64,000 bases of DNA from Protonemura montana (Eukaryota > Arthropoda > Insecta > Plecoptera > Nemouridae): positions 29,870,133 through 29,934,132 of the forward strand of contig OX387602.1 in NCBI GenBank assembly GCA_947568835.1, given 5' to 3'. Below are positions 23,526 through 37,100 of this stretch, piece by piece. A program made the position numbers and the translations under genes. The stretch's first letter is position 1; every line of letters begins with the position of its first letter. The notes beneath the pieces are model-generated. The model worked only from the letters and a program-made list of their open reading frames with translations. It was not told the origin of the DNA and did not search any database.

Positions 23526-26229
23526 ATGAAGTTCTTCGCGGCTTGTATCGCTGCTACGGTCATGGCCACGACCTTGGCCCTACCTCTTCAGGACGCCGAC
23601 AGCAAATTAGATAACTCCACCATCACGACCTTCTCGTCTCTTGAGGACGACGGCATCGAATTTGGTAACTTTAACACCGCGACCTTAGCTGTCTCTTTTG
23701 GTATTAACTCTATGCCAACATGGGCAATCCTCTCGTTTCTTCTATGATCTAAGTGTTCTACTGTTCTGTCTTCCAGAATACAAGGTCGTCGGTGACATGA
23801 GGTTCCCAGTAGGCCTAGAGCCTAGGGGGGCGGTGATCGACCGAAAATGGCCCAACGGAGTCGTCCCATACGTCATCGGCAACTACCGTAGGTTCCGATC
23901 CGATTTAAAACTCCGCTTGCTTGATTATTCTTTACAATTGACTTAAACCTCTTCTTGTGATGGCAAAGGAAGATGAACGTTTAATAGCTCAGCATATTGA
24001 AGCTTTGAATTGAGTGCAGCAATTGCTTACCTTGCTAAAATAGGTAACTCTCTTTATTGTCTTTTTATTCATTTAATCGCATTAATATTTACAGATACAC
24101 AAATTTGCAAGCGTTTTGGATTACCTTAGGCATTTACTTTCTTTGTAAAATGTAAATCATAATTTAATTGCTGATTGAGCCGACAACTGCAAAAGCTTGT
24201 AAAGCGACTTTCGTCTGCTCGCGTTCGCAATCACACACCTCGAAAGCCCTCTTTACCACTCCCTGGGCCCGAGAGGCATCGAGGTCGCACTGAGTGTTTC
24301 CATTTGCGCAGCCGCCCACGAGCGCGCGATCATCCAGAACCTCTTGAACGAGATCTCGAATCGCACTTGCGTGCGGTTCGTGCCGCGCACCAACCAGAAG
24401 ACGTTCCTCGACATCTTCAACGGCGACGGCTGCTGGTCGTATGTCGGATACGTCTCATACATGAGTAAGTATAAATCTTGCGAATCAATCAATTCTTCCC
24501 GGACTGCACGTGAAGCTTCACTCGGCAAACTGTGCTACACTCAGTAAAGGTCAAGCTAAGCATAAAACGGCCACCATATTCTTCCTCCCAATCGTCATCT
24601 CCACAATACCACCATTTTACAAAAACATGACTGGTGCCCCGATCCACAGCCAACCAGAAACTGTCGCTGAAGAGTCCTGGCTGCGTGACGCGGCCCGTCA
24701 CCTTCCACGAGGTTCTGCACGCACTCGGCTTCGTCCACGAACAGAACCGCGAGGACCGCGACTACTTCCTGGCCATACATCTCGACAACGCCAAGCCTGA
24801 CGGTAAGTCCTGACGAGGCTACAGCTTACAACGCAGCCAGAGCACTGCACCATTGAGAGCCGAACGTTTAAATGGAACATTCTTTTCAAGTCTTGTGGAG
24901 CAGCAACATTCAGATTCACATTTCCTTCACATGACGTTGTCCTATGTCCACAGAGGATGGACTGATGAAATCCTCCGACACGTCTTCCGTCGGCATCCCC
25001 TTCAACGTGGCGAGTGCCATGCACTACAGCCCCATGGACTTCAGTACCAACGGCAAGAGAGTGATGGTGTCGACGGTGAGTGAGACGCCGTGGGAGATGA
25101 GGATTGGCTAGAAGTCTGGTATAAATGCGTTCACTTATAAATTTAAATATAAATATAAGTATATATAATGAGTGGAAAGAGCTCAGTATTGATTGGACGC
25201 GCCTGCAGGGGTTTCAGACGGTCCCGGCCCAGTTCTAACAAGTCATTTCTGAGGGGTAACGGAAGAAGCCAAGAATTGATAAGGCATTCAATTAGCTTGA
25301 GAACCCATATAAACTCATATGAGAACCAAATTACAAGCAGTATAGTTGGACAACTCGGAAAATGCTTAATCAATGGCATTATTTAGATCTACTTCAGCAC
25401 TAGTTAATAATGATGATTTGTGGTGTTTAACGACGCACTGTTTTAACATCTGGCCATGCGGCACTGGTCTACTGGCGTCAGTGAATGCGTGGATGATGAT
25501 GAGGATGATGTGGAATCTAACCTAGCCTAGCGTAGAAGGTAGGATGGGAAACCCGGTGTCGGGACTTAGCCTACTCCTGTCGAAGAGCACCACTTCCAAG
25601 GAGACCACCGGCTTAACGTCCCTTCCGAAGGATGGTACAACGCGATTAACAGTATTCCTCCACAAATCCATGCTGTCGAGAGGTTGATAAGCAATCGGCG
25701 AGTGAAATTGCTGTACTAACTTTCATCCCACCAACCTCTCTCCCGAACAGAACTGGTCATGTGTATGATGGTCACCCATCCAATACCTGACTCAGCGCAA
25801 TGTTGCTTAACTTTCATCCCTCCAACCTCTCTTCTAAACAGAACGGGTCATGTGTATGATAGTCACCCATCCAATACCTGACTCAGCGCAATGTTGCTTA
25901 ACTTCGGTGATCTCACGAGAACCGGTGTTTCCAACACGCCAAACCGTTTGGTTATTAATGAAAACACATATGCACTTGTTCAGTCACGTTTTTTAAAATC
26001 AGATAATTGAGATTTTGATGGAGCAGTTTGATGGAGCAGACTAGAGGCCGTGATGAACCTCTAAAACAAAACAAAGTTTACTAAATTATTTTCCTCTGTT
26101 TTCTGTCACCAGAGACCGCACCATCCTGTCGGCAACACTGGCATTGCATGGTCAGACTGGCGTAGAGTGAATCGCCTCTACAACTGCCCCGCCTCGTACG
26201 AGCAAGCAATAGACAAGCTCGAGTTTTAG
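23526..26229 (+). CDS. Astacin-family (M12A) zinc metalloprotease
   Basis: Six exons: 23526-23664, 23777-23887, 24312-24464, 24650-24802, 24954-25075 and 26113-26229, totalling 795 nt or 264 residues, with all junction phases consistent. Signal peptide MKFFAACIAATVMATTLA is followed by a short propeptide with YKVVGDM, matching the FxGD aspartate switch that holds the zinc before activation. The mature domain starts near RKWPNGVVPYVI. It carries RTCVRFVPRT-like sequence, the catalytic HEVLHALGFVHEQNREDRD (three zinc His and the Glu base) and the Met-turn SAMHY. It ends YNCPASYEQAIDKLEF with no CUB, EGF or ShK extension, so this is a minimal secreted astacin, as in digestive or hatching enzymes. 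All catalytic residues are intact, so it is probably active. AATAAA at 26553-26558 is a candidate polyadenylation signal. Confidence 0.92.
25413..25949 (-). mobile_element. 5S-derived SINE, copy 4, with duplicated head
   Basis: Minus-strand SINE in the last astacin intron. The head occurs twice (about 25735-25812 and 25815-25930), the copies meeting at GTTGCTTAACTTTCATCCCTC. The tail complement, TTTAACGACGCACTG, is at 25426-25440. Confidence 0.8.
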
Positions 26230-28288
26230 AAGACAGAACTACTAATAATTCTCACAATTGCTTAAATGTACAACTGGACTTTTAGAAATGTCACCTACCT
26301 TGTTTAACCTGACCTAGTTTGCATCATAACTCTGCGAATGTTTACAGTTTCTTCCAATCGACCGAATTAACATGTTTCTGAATCCTGAAAAGCTTCCAAC
26401 TCACATTGTAACAATTACCAAATTAATTTTTCCGCCCAGAAAACCAGAAACACAGGGCAGAAATAACTGGTTCTTATTTTTCGTAACTTATTGACGTTTA
26501 CGGTACTTACAACTATGAACACCCCCCCCAAAGTCATACATGGCGTTTCCACAATAAAAGTCAAGTCCAGGTAATGAAATCCCAAGTCTATGCTCATAAC
26601 TCCGTCCCACCTTTCATGATATCCGAGTCTTGTTTCGATCCAGCTGAGGCAGGTTACTTGATCAGCCTAACTTCGTCCTACTGCGACAATATTAGATTGC
26701 CAAAATATTTCCTCTGCGGTGCCGCACCAGAAAGAAGACAAAAAGTATAAATTTAATGTGAAAATCAACATTCATGGGCATTTTCAGTTTCACATAAACA
26801 TCTCAAAACATCGGCTCATCCCCCTTCCAGGCAGCAGATACAAAAAATGAATGTCAACGGTCATCTTTTACTTCCAGCCATGCAACTCGCAAGTGCAATT
26901 TCTCCATCAATAAAAGATAATGTGGTCTCAGAAATATTACATGCTCGAACTGTCTCAATTCTGACCTAACGGCAAGACTAATTTTACCAAAGATCTCCTG
27001 AGAGACAAAGCAAACAAATGGCAACTAAGCAAACAAAAAATCTACCGAGTAAACAAAGAAATTGTCAGACATTTTAGAACAATAGTGGATGTCACGTGTC
27101 CACCTAAGTGCATTGTACAAGTATCTATGAGATGATTAGATTAAATGGTGTCAAGTACATAGTTCTTTCAATCTCCATGATTAGATTTCCGCGCTCCTTT
27201 TCATAGTTTTCCTGGAATCCATCAGCGGTTATCCATACGATTAGCATTCCGATAAGCAACTCAATCTAGCTTAGCCAGTGCGATCTAGACGCAATATGTC
27301 GTACTCGTACCTCTCCATTGTCGAAGACCTACGCCTGGTTACAATGATCTGACAGGTGTGGTATCCCGAAGAACCATTACGGGGGGGGGGGGGGGGGGGG
27401 GGGGGAAGCGTGGAAAATAGGTGCACTGTGATTTTCTGCCAACCGATGGTGGAGGGGGGGGGGGGGTCGAATTGATGAAATTTTCAAAATTTTCACAGCA
27501 ATATTTAACTCTTTTAAGATTCAGCAATTCCAAATTGGCAGCTTGATCTTCATCTTCTATTCCTGGTTTCATCAACCAGGTAAAATATAAAATTGGTAAA
27601 ATTTGCAAAATGTGATTAATAATCGCACAATATCGGTAGCGTTCCTCTATGTTCTAGAAGTAAGACCGGTCAGTCTAAATAAATAGTGGATGGAATGCGT
27701 CCACCCGTGTGTATAGACCAGTAAATAAAACAGGGGGGGGGGGGGGTCAGAGGCCCAAGTGGCTTGTTCAATTGGTCAAAAGTGGCCCCGCCTATATCTT
27801 CTTTCCAACGCATGCAATTTTAATCACAAGTCAAGTTTGAAATTAGCACATTGGAGGTGTGAGTGAAGTAGGTCTTACTGTTTCGCTGCGCAGTGCTCCT
27901 AGCGGTCAATTCGTGACTACTAGCGGCCGCACTTGTTGCCAGCCAGCGGCCGGCATATTGCGTCATTCAAAGTGGTGCACCGAACGGGGATTCCCTCGAC
28001 TCGAAGGTCCTAAGTTCTAGGCCCAGTCTGGTCGATAATGTGCATTATGTTGTGTCCGAGTCGCTCGGGAAGTCGGTGTCAATAAGAGTGTTTGTATTTT
28101 GCGATTGTGATCTGTTCAAAAGTCGTGCTTCTCGCGTTGTTATCGTAGGTTACGCTTGCCAAAAGCAGTGACTAAACTTGTGCCAACACGAAAGTGCCGC
28201 GGATAATTTGACTTCCTATCGGCAAGGTAATCATCGGCGTACTGCACTATTTAGTTGGATTTTGTTGCATAGGTGAGGACCGCCGCAG
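26230..28288. other. Intergenic region downstream of astacin
   Basis: Mostly AT-rich. Long G runs at 27380-27405, 27453-27466 and 27733-27746. A GC-richer segment at 27890-28090 contains GCACCGAACGGGGATT and CTAAGTTCTAGGCCC, which could be an old tRNA-derived or LTR-like remnant; I could not assign it. No gene seen. Confidence 0.35.
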
Positions 28289-29436
28289 TGGTAGCCTGAC
28301 TGCTGTCAACTCGCCGCGACATTGTCCAACCCAGTGCATGCAGAACAGACATTGCTCTTGCATTGCGTGCTTGCTTTCCGATACAGTCTCGTCGAGAAGC
28401 GAGAGCACATGCACCAGCTGGTCTCCCATATACTCTCCGTACCTAGCTCAGATCGGAATAGATTATCCACCGAGCGTTATCTTGGGGTCCATTATGCTAT
28501 CAAAAAACCATCATCTCAGTGAAATAATTATTGTTGGATTGTCTCTCTGTCTCTCTCTCTAGTTAACATGTTTAAACTCTTGGTTCTGCGCCATTCGTTA
28601 CGTTGCGTGGGTTTTGTTTCGCATTTTTTCTTATTTGCACACTGCATACTTGCATTCCGCATTTTTCTGATCCAAACTTACGGATAGTGTTTTTGTTAAG
28701 TCTTTCCCATTTCCGTCACCCCCATTGTGACTTTGGCTTTCTGAATCCTGAGTTTCTGGATTGATTTTAGAACTTAATTGACGTCGTTCATGTTTTGCAT
28801 CATTTCAATGCCCTTGGTCAGCAATGCGTGTGTTCAGTGGAATATAACTACTCGGCGGTGTCGATAGGTAGTGCATGACTGTATGTACTTATAAACTGAA
28901 TGGTTAGTGTATCCAAATCTATGGTAGCGTTAGTACTGGTTAGTACTAAGCCTACCACAATCCCCAAGCATTAGAGTGGGTGAGTGGAAAAAATAATAAA
29001 ATTAATTAACAGGACAGATAAAAATAAAGATAATCAATGTGATAGTGGAATTGTTGAAAGCAAGCGATATTTAATCGTCACACACACACACCGATGCTCT
29101 TATGTCAGCATGTCTGGATTTGTTTATTTTCTTAAGATATTTGGCGCTCGCAGTTCCTACGAAATTATCAGTGAGTAAAAACTTGTAAATACTAAATGGA
29201 GCGATAAAATAAACTCAGCAAAAAGTGAACCGCTTGCAAAATGGAAATCAATTTAAAGTAGTGATTGACACACAAGAGATAATTGCGGATAGCCTGTACC
29301 TGACAGCTGTCAATACCTGTGTTACCCACCTCCCTTCGAGGCTAGGTCCAACAACACCATCTTCATCGAAACATTCGCCGGTGACATTGGACCGGAGCAT
29401 TTAGACAGGATCCTTCAACGAATCAACGCGCCGTGA
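28289..29436 (+). CDS. Candidate 3' exons of an unknown Cys-rich protein
   Basis: Two frames look coding and join in phase. 28289-28438 follows CCGCAG and ends before GTACCT, with HCPTQCMQNRHCSCIAC and later STCTSW. 29307-29436 follows CTGACAG and reads CQYLCYPPPFEAR, then FIETFAGDIGPEHLDRIL, ending at TGA 29434-29436. The cysteine spacing of the first exon is loosely like PAN/apple domains, but this is weak. No upstream exon or start was found between astacin and here, so the gene is incomplete in my model or decayed. An alternative is chance open frames with fortuitous splice motifs. Confidence 0.3.
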
Positions 29437-30157
29437 CACCACCAGACAAAATCTCCTCGCAACTGTTCTTAACTGGGAGACGGGAGACCATCAGAAAAAA
29501 AAACAGTCCGAATGGATTAACAATATTCGTAGTTTATGTTCATGCTGTCGTGTATGTAAGGGGCATTTATCGAAATCTGCGACGAACGATTGTTTCATTT
29601 TTTCACTTATCGAAAGCACCGAAGTTTCTGTGTGATGTTGTACTAGATTATTTTCAAACAGTTGCCTCGGCTACGAGCGAGAAAAATACGAAATAAATCC
29701 TAAATGTATTTTATTTACTTCTTTGTCTTACATAAAGTTTGATGAAGTGGGTTTTTCTAGTATAGGGGTTAAATATAGGGGTTGATTTGATGTATAGTTC
29801 GATGCCATACAAATGGGCAGTGAGTTTGATATATACTTATCGCTCCCACTACGCTTTGCAGTATAAGGCTCAAGTTGAAACAGTTGCAACGCTGCTGATA
29901 AGTGATGTCATCACTCGTCAACAATGCCTGGATTTGCAAGCTCAGGACAAACACGTCCCAAAAGATATTATAAAGTTACAGGCCTTGTCTTCTTTCCTCC
30001 GATCCTGGCTAAGTCATGTAGCTTACTTCTTGAATATCTACTAAACTGATGTTCAGGTCTGGACACAATAATTGTAGCAGCGAGATAACACAAGCTGGCT
30101 AAGACCAAAGATTTGCTATGTTTCATTGCTATGAAATTATGTTCCTAAAAATAAATG

Positions 30158-30206
30158 TACCCCATATATATATATTATCCAATATATACCCTATATATGG
30201 GGTATA
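30158..30206. promoter_or_regulatory. AT-rich inverted repeat with TATAAAG upstream of ZNFX1
   Basis: TACCCCATATATA and its complement TATATATGGGGTA form a hairpin-capable inverted repeat, with TATAAAG at 30203-30209. The ATG of ZNFX1 is about 235 bp downstream. It could be the core promoter, although a spliced 5' UTR starting further away cannot be excluded. Confidence 0.3.
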
Positions 30207-30442
30207 AAGATGTCTTTATTTATTTTTAATTAGCTATAAAACTCAAATCTCTTGGCAAACAGCTAATAGTCAATTTATTATTTCCAGCCTGCAGCATTTT
30301 CAATACATCCTGATGGGCAGATTCAACCTGACTGCTTGAGACAGTCTGCCACCAAACTCCGATTGTTTTGCCGGAAGCCATAGGATTGGCTGCGAAAGCA
30401 CAAAGTGTTGGTGGCTGAAACATCGCCAAAGAATCACTAGGG

Positions 30443-33400
30443 ATGTTTCCTGCTGGTGGTCCGCAAAGAGGTGGAGGCAACCATCGAGCCAGAGGAGCAG
30501 CTCACAGAGGACAAGGTAGAGGAGGAGCTAATAGAAGACAAGCTCCCAATAGAAGACAAGCTCCCAATAGAGGGCCAGAAAGGCAACCCAACGGTCTTCC
30601 CAACGAGCCCAGGATTATTGGTGACCAGGTTGCTCCTGGCAATCGGAATGAAAACCGGGGTGGTGGCGGTCGTAGGAATGAAGGTGCCGGGGGTCGAAAC
30701 TGGCGCCGCAACGAAGAAGGCGCTGGTCAGAGGGACGGAGTCCAAGGGGGACGTGATGTCAACGGAGGTCAGGGAGCGGAACAGGGAGGCAGAGGCAGAG
30801 AACAACGGGGGCGAGACGATGCCTACGTGCCACAACCTCCAGGCTTCCGCCGCCTCGAGGAATGGCTCAAGCTGGACGCCGACAACGTCGTCAACGTCCT
30901 GGCCAACGCACGCAATGGCTTTGCGCTGCTGCTCGAGACGGAGATGCGGCCGAACGTAATGCGGCTCGTGATCTCGCTGCTCGCCAAGGCGTGCGAGTCT
31001 GACTTTCAGGTAACGGGAACTGGAAAAGGGAAAAAATGTTTTGTTAGGGCAGTAGGGAACATAAAAAAATGTCCTGGCTTTTACAAGCATGTGTTACTAA
31101 AAGAAGAACCCGGCTCTATACTCCACAAATATGATTAGCATAATCGAAGCCCGGAGATAGATGACAGTCATTGCCAGCATTGTATTCTATGATTCTCAAA
31201 CATTTTTGGACTTCCTTTTTCACCCTGGCAATTCAACCATGGATTTTCACCCATGTGTAGCTTGTCTTACGGTGAACCTTATCTTCACGGCAAACTCACG
31301 GAGCCTTTAACGGAGTGTTTCAAACCAAGCAACCTTTGATTGCCTGGGCCAATCTCCTGCTCTCAGAACAAAAGATTACTAGGTGCCAATATAATCCTTC
31401 ATCGTTGCTTCAATTAACAAACACAGAAGGTCTTATAGAATTGAACGTTATTAATCCACAAGGAGCAATAATGAGATGACTCTAAAAAACCAGCGCGACA
31501 GAGTAACATTGCTTTCATTGACAATTCATCGTGACACATTCGCCTCTCTCAGGTGATCAAGACCACATTGCTGGCTGGTGCATGTTCTGCCGGCTTCCAA
31601 GGCCGCCTGGCAGTGCACTTGAGCACGCTACATATAAACGAGCCAGCGCGCCAGCGTGACGACTTTGCCAAGCTGTTTGCGGAGCTGCTGCTCTTCTGCG
31701 AGACCGTGATCGGTCTGCTGCCAGTCACTGCCGCTGAACAACTCAGTGGAACGATCACCTTCGTCGACGTAGCCATGACCAACATCACCAACTTCCATGA
31801 CCTCAACTTGCCGCAAGTTCTGCGCAACCGGATGAACACATTGAAGGACAGTCTCAAGGTTGGCTTATTATGAACAGTTATTGTCTAGAGAGACTTAACC
31901 CATCAGACCTAAAGAATCTCTAACTTCTGGTATATGAATAGGATTTTTAATAATTAGGCTGAATTTGTATTGCACTTTACACCATACAGAGCCTCCCTGA
32001 AAGACGGTAAAAAGCACAACAAGATTCCTCCATACATTGATGATATTTTGTAGTTGATAAGCAAGACGAGTGAAGTTTTTGTACTTACTTTCATCCCTCC
32101 AGACTCTCTTCCAAATATAACTGGTAACACGTTTGTTGGTCACCCATCCAATACCTGACCCAATGCAGTATTGCTTAACTTCGGTGATCTCTCAAGAACA
32201 CGCCAAAACGCCCTTGTCTTGCAAATTACAATTGTGGCACCCAAAAAAAAAAATCATTCGGTGATGTTGGATTAGAATTATTTGAAGAAAATTGTATATG
32301 TAACGGTGATAATTAGGTCAGAAAGAGATTGTGAATTTGTATTCGGCAGGCTGTGATGGTCGTGCGGCGCGAAACTGAGGTTAAGCTGCGTGAGACAGCT
32401 CGCGGAGAGCAGCAGCGAGTGCTGCCACCGCCAGACGATTTCCGCCAACTGCCCGTTTTCCCGAACGGGGACGAATTGACATTGCAGCATCAACCGTTCC
32501 TACGGCCGCACATCATTGCCGGCGCATACCAGAGCGCAGAACACTATCTTGATGTGCAGGTAAAATGAGAGATGTGCTGTTGCTGTATTCTTTGCTGGGG
32601 ATTGAAGAGCACGCAAGAGAATATGGTTTAGTGTAAATATGGCAAAGAATATTGTAGTGTCTAGAAGTGTTTTTCACCTTTGGTCTGTTAAGAAGAAATT
32701 AGCTTTGAGTGGGTTTACTGTAGCAACAAGGTATCTAGTACCATAGCACAGACTCATTGAATGGCATTGTGCAAGGAACCTAAAGTGAAAAGTGCAAGAA
32801 TAAAATTGTTTTTTAATCAAACTGCAATTTACTCACTCGGCTTGTTTTCCACAGTTCCGACTTCTGCGTGAGGATTTTGTCGGGCCTCTCCGTGATGGGA
32901 TCTGTGCGCTGGCTGCTGGTGACCGGCGTGGTGGCGGAAACGTGCGTGTTTACCGCAACGTTTATTTCACCGGTCGAGCTCTTGGCTTAGATCGAGTCGG
33001 TTTCACTGTCAAGGTACGTGAACTTGGCCTCGTAAGGCATTTCATTCTTGCGATGAGTAGAAGATTTTAGTCTCTATACATTGTTTGGCAAGAAAACATA
33101 CTTTTCTGACAGGCACCACTGGTCGTTTTAAAGTGAATGTGGCCTAAATCATTTTTTTAAACCAGTACAATTCATCTAAACTAATGTTTTCCTTTTCCTG
33201 TGAAGCTTTTTTTGTGCCAAGAAAAATATTTTTTGACTTTATGAATTTTTCTACCGATTTTAACAATCTTGGGAACTCTTTTGCAGATGTAACTTGTATT
33301 TAAAAATCCTGCCACTGAATTCTCAACTGAAATTGGTTTCTTTTAGCTGGTGTTTCTCTTGCGTGTCAGATTCTAGGTACTTTTTTCTCGAGTATCCAGA

Positions 33401-34167
33401 TGCAATTAAAATAGAACCGTTGAGTGTAGGTTATAGGTAGAGAAACAACGTCAATGTTACAGTCTCTGCGTGAAGATGGCCGTTAAATGACTACCTTGCC
33501 GACAAAAATGCAGAGTACCGGAACATCACGTTAAGTGGAGCCACTGTCGTATGAATTTTAATTTCTATATTTATCATAAGTTACTCGCTTTTTAATATCG
33601 TTACGTGTATATCAATCGTTGAGGTAAACATTGATGGAGATTTTTTAAGCATGAAAAGTCTCAAAAGTGAGTTAACCTACGAGAAATATTGAAATTAAAA
33701 TTCAGACGACAGTGGCTCCACTTAACGTGATGTTCCGGTACTCTGCATTTTTATCGGTAAGGTGGTCGTTTGGCGGCCATCTTTCACGCAGAGACTTTAA
33801 CATTGACGTTGTTTCTCTACCTATAACCTACACTCAACGATAGAACCAAGCCACATTTCCCTACAAGCCTTAGTTGTAGGGAATTCAAGCTAAAAAATAA
33901 GTTGGTTTGCAGTTCCCGCCGGTGCCGAAACTTAATTGGGATCACTCGAAGCGACTGATGTTTGGAGCTCTGCTCTGTTTTTCCCGAGACAACTTTGCCA
34001 CGCTCCTGTTTGGCACGGTGCTAGATCGCAAGGTGGAGCATCTGAAGAACGGCGAGGTGTCTGTCGAAATGTCCACGTCAGTTCCAGACGAGATCCTTGA
34101 AGACCAGCTGGACTACACCATGGTCGAGGCCGAGGTGTTTTTTGCACCCTACAACCACGTGCTTCAG
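30443..34167 (+). CDS. ZNFX1: ZNFX1 N-terminal region (exons 1-5)
   Basis: The ATG at 30443 begins MFPAGGPQRGGGNHRARG. About the first 125 residues are rich in Arg, Gly, Asn and Gln with a repeated NRRQAP unit, the kind of disordered RNA-binding tail found on many granule proteins. From GFRRLEEWLKLDADNVVNVL onward it becomes ordered and helical (exons 1-3), corresponding to the armadillo-like N-terminal region of ZNFX1. Exons 4-5 (VRVYRNVYFTG, FGALLCFSRDNFATLLFGTV) are the beta-rich segment before the helicase. All five introns after these exons are phase 0. Exon 5 is preceded by a long intron holding a MITE (33419-33839). Confidence 0.85.
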
Positions 34168-37100
34168 GTACGGCATTTGGTGAAAGCTAACGTTAAATGT
34201 AGCTGGGTTTGTGTGTTGTCTAGGGAAATCATCTTAAGTAACTAACACTGCTTTCAATGTCATAGGCCCTGAAAGCCATAGGTACGGAATCGTTCCCGAT
34301 GAGCCGCTACATAGTGGAGGTGGCTCCGCAAGTTGCGGCCCCGCAGTACTTGCGCTTGCAGCCGAATCACAGATACCACATTAAGGACGGCAGAGGCTCG
34401 ATCTCGTTTCGAGTGCTGCCCCTCATTGAAGCCAGCTGGCCGATTGCGATGAGTCTGGACCCGTCACAGTATCAGGCGTTCAAGCTTGCCTTGACCAGGG
34501 AGTTTGTCGTGATCCAGGGACCGCCTGGCACCGGGAAGACTCATGTGGGACTCATGATCGCTCGAAATCTTCTAAAAAATGTGCCGGTTCCTGTGAGACA
34601 AGTACAGGAGCCGGAGCCGGAGGCCAACGGCTACAACTGGTTTGACTTGCGTGAGTTGGTATGAATGTGGCCGTTGTATGAAGACGAGGTTAAGTTTTCA
34701 TTGAGAAACCTTTATTTTATATTATCACGGTATTTTTTTTTCATTAGCAGATATTTTTCAAGTAGCAAAAAGCAAAAATAAATTGCTAGTTGGTGGATGT
34801 CAAAAGTTTCTCATAGTTTATCAAAGATGGGCTATTTTTACAAAGATGACATCATTATCAGTCTCCCATTTGCCTGCTTGTTCTTCTGATCTTTACTCTC
34901 CTAATTCTTATATTTGGTGAATGAATTCCTTTCCATAGACAAATGAAAAGGCAGTCTTGATTGTGTTAATATTTGGGTTGATATTTATTGTATTCCTTAA
35001 TATTTTCTTATTTTGTTGCCTGTGCATTATTTACTGCTTGCTACTGGTGACAGACATAACTTGATGTTATTACTAATCGATTCAACTCTGTCCTGTCTTC
35101 TGTGTCAACAGGGGTTGCCCAGGCTCAGGCTGCACAAGCACAAGCCAACAATCATGACAACGCCTCCCGTATGTTTCTTCTTTTAAATACAAACTTTATT
35201 TTAAAAGCATTTAAAGCTTCTATTTATTGTCAACTATTTCAATAAAAGTAACAGTTGCACATATCTTCCAATTGCACTTGCTAGAACATTGATATTAAAA
35301 GTACATTTAAAGGACGAACTGAAAGACCAGCAAGTTGACTATTTGCTTGCAAGTAATTTCTGTCTAAGCAATCGAGAAATGCCTGATCATCAACATATTT
35401 TTATGTTATTATTTAAATACTTGTATGAACATGTTATTTCCTACACATTGTCTTAGAGGTTCTCTTAAATAAATTGAAACCAACAAGGTAATTTAAACAA
35501 TTAGTCCACACTCCTAAAATAGCAATGCCGAATAATATTTATTAGTAATTAATCTTCTAGAAACAAAGCAAAGAAACTAACTAATTTGTATTATTAAGAA
35601 CACTATTAATCTCTCAAAAATTGATGTCCAAATGTAGACTGGAATCACCGATCTCGACCCGCGATAGGTGGAGATCGGGGTTTGAATCCCCGTTTGGGCA
35701 TCAATTTTTGAGAGAATAATAGTGTTCCTTATAATAAAATACCCCGCGCATTGCAAGCGTTAGAAATTTAAATCAGATTTCACATAATGTAACAAAATGT
35801 ACACTTGAAGGCCACTCTGTTGCATGTTCCACCTTTCTGAGCTCAACTGTGATGGGGCTGTGGCCGAGTGCAGCCAATGAATACTGACATCAATTTCTGG
35901 CAGGAAATCCACCCATGCTGGTGGTATGCTACACCAACCATGCTCTGGACCAGTTCCTCGAGGGGCTTCTGGACACCACCACTGAGATCGTCCGAGTGGG
36001 CGGGCAGTCCAAGAGTTCAGTCCTATCCAAGTATAACCTCAGGGAACTACGACAGACCAAGAGGCAAGCGTCGACAGTTTTATACTCAAATTCTTTATTA
36101 GCTCTGGACATGCTCTAACTCTACTCTAATCAACTACAGTTATACAGTAACAGTAACCGCTAAGAGAATATGGAATTGTTAAAAAAAGAGCCAAGAGGCT
36201 GGATATTTGTCGTGGTGAAGAAGGAAAGAGAGAGGTAGGAAAACTTACAGGAGAAGAAAATTGGGATTGCTGAGAATTTCTCGGAAATACAAGAAATTTT
36301 TTGAAAAGTGCACCACGCATCCTCAATTTTCTGTTCCAGTAAGTTTCGCTTCCTCTCTCTTCTCTTCTGCACCGCAATCCACATGGAATTGTATATGTGT
36401 AGTAACGCAAGATACTTGATTTGTGTAGAAGCAACGACCTACCTTTAGCGGCGCACGCTAAACTGGGCAGGACTATCCGCTCCGAGATGTCCGTATTGTT
36501 GGGGAAAATGCGTGCGATTCAGCGGCAGCTGACAGACCTGAGCTCACGCTGCGGCATCGTTTCGGTTCGATTGTTGGACACCGTCTGCAACAATGACAGC
36601 CTTGCCATCTTTCGTAACGACTACGGAGGCATAGGTGGGCTTACTTTTGAAAACAGTAACAAATATTTTCTGTATTTCTAATACATCAACAGGCAAAACT
36701 GATCAGAGTTAAAAGTTTTATTTTGCTAATAAATGCCCACTTGTAAAAAGTATATGTTCAAGAGAAAAATATAATACATTTATTTGAAATCTCGTTTAAA
36801 TTGCAATTTCTTGCAATGCGCGGGGTCTTTTATTATTATGAACTCTACTACCGTTTAAAAAATTGATGCCCTAACAGGGACGTTTAGAAATTTAAACATT
36901 TCAACATTTAGACTGACTTATCTGAGAAATGTGTTCACTCTTAAAAATAAAGTTTGGTTCCACCTTTGGTTCGAATGAAAAAGTGAAGTGCACACAAACC
37001 TCTAACGTTTTTTTATTGATTTGTGGCCTCATAAACTTTCCAATCTAAATGCACTATGATTACAGAATTCAACTGTCCCCACAACTCCTGCTTTACAGAC

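Noticed and set aside
30437-31090. 217-codon open frame on the minus strand
   Set aside because: It overlaps ZNFX1 exon 1 and is its antisense shadow; Ser/Leu-rich composition follows from the Arg/Gly-rich plus strand.
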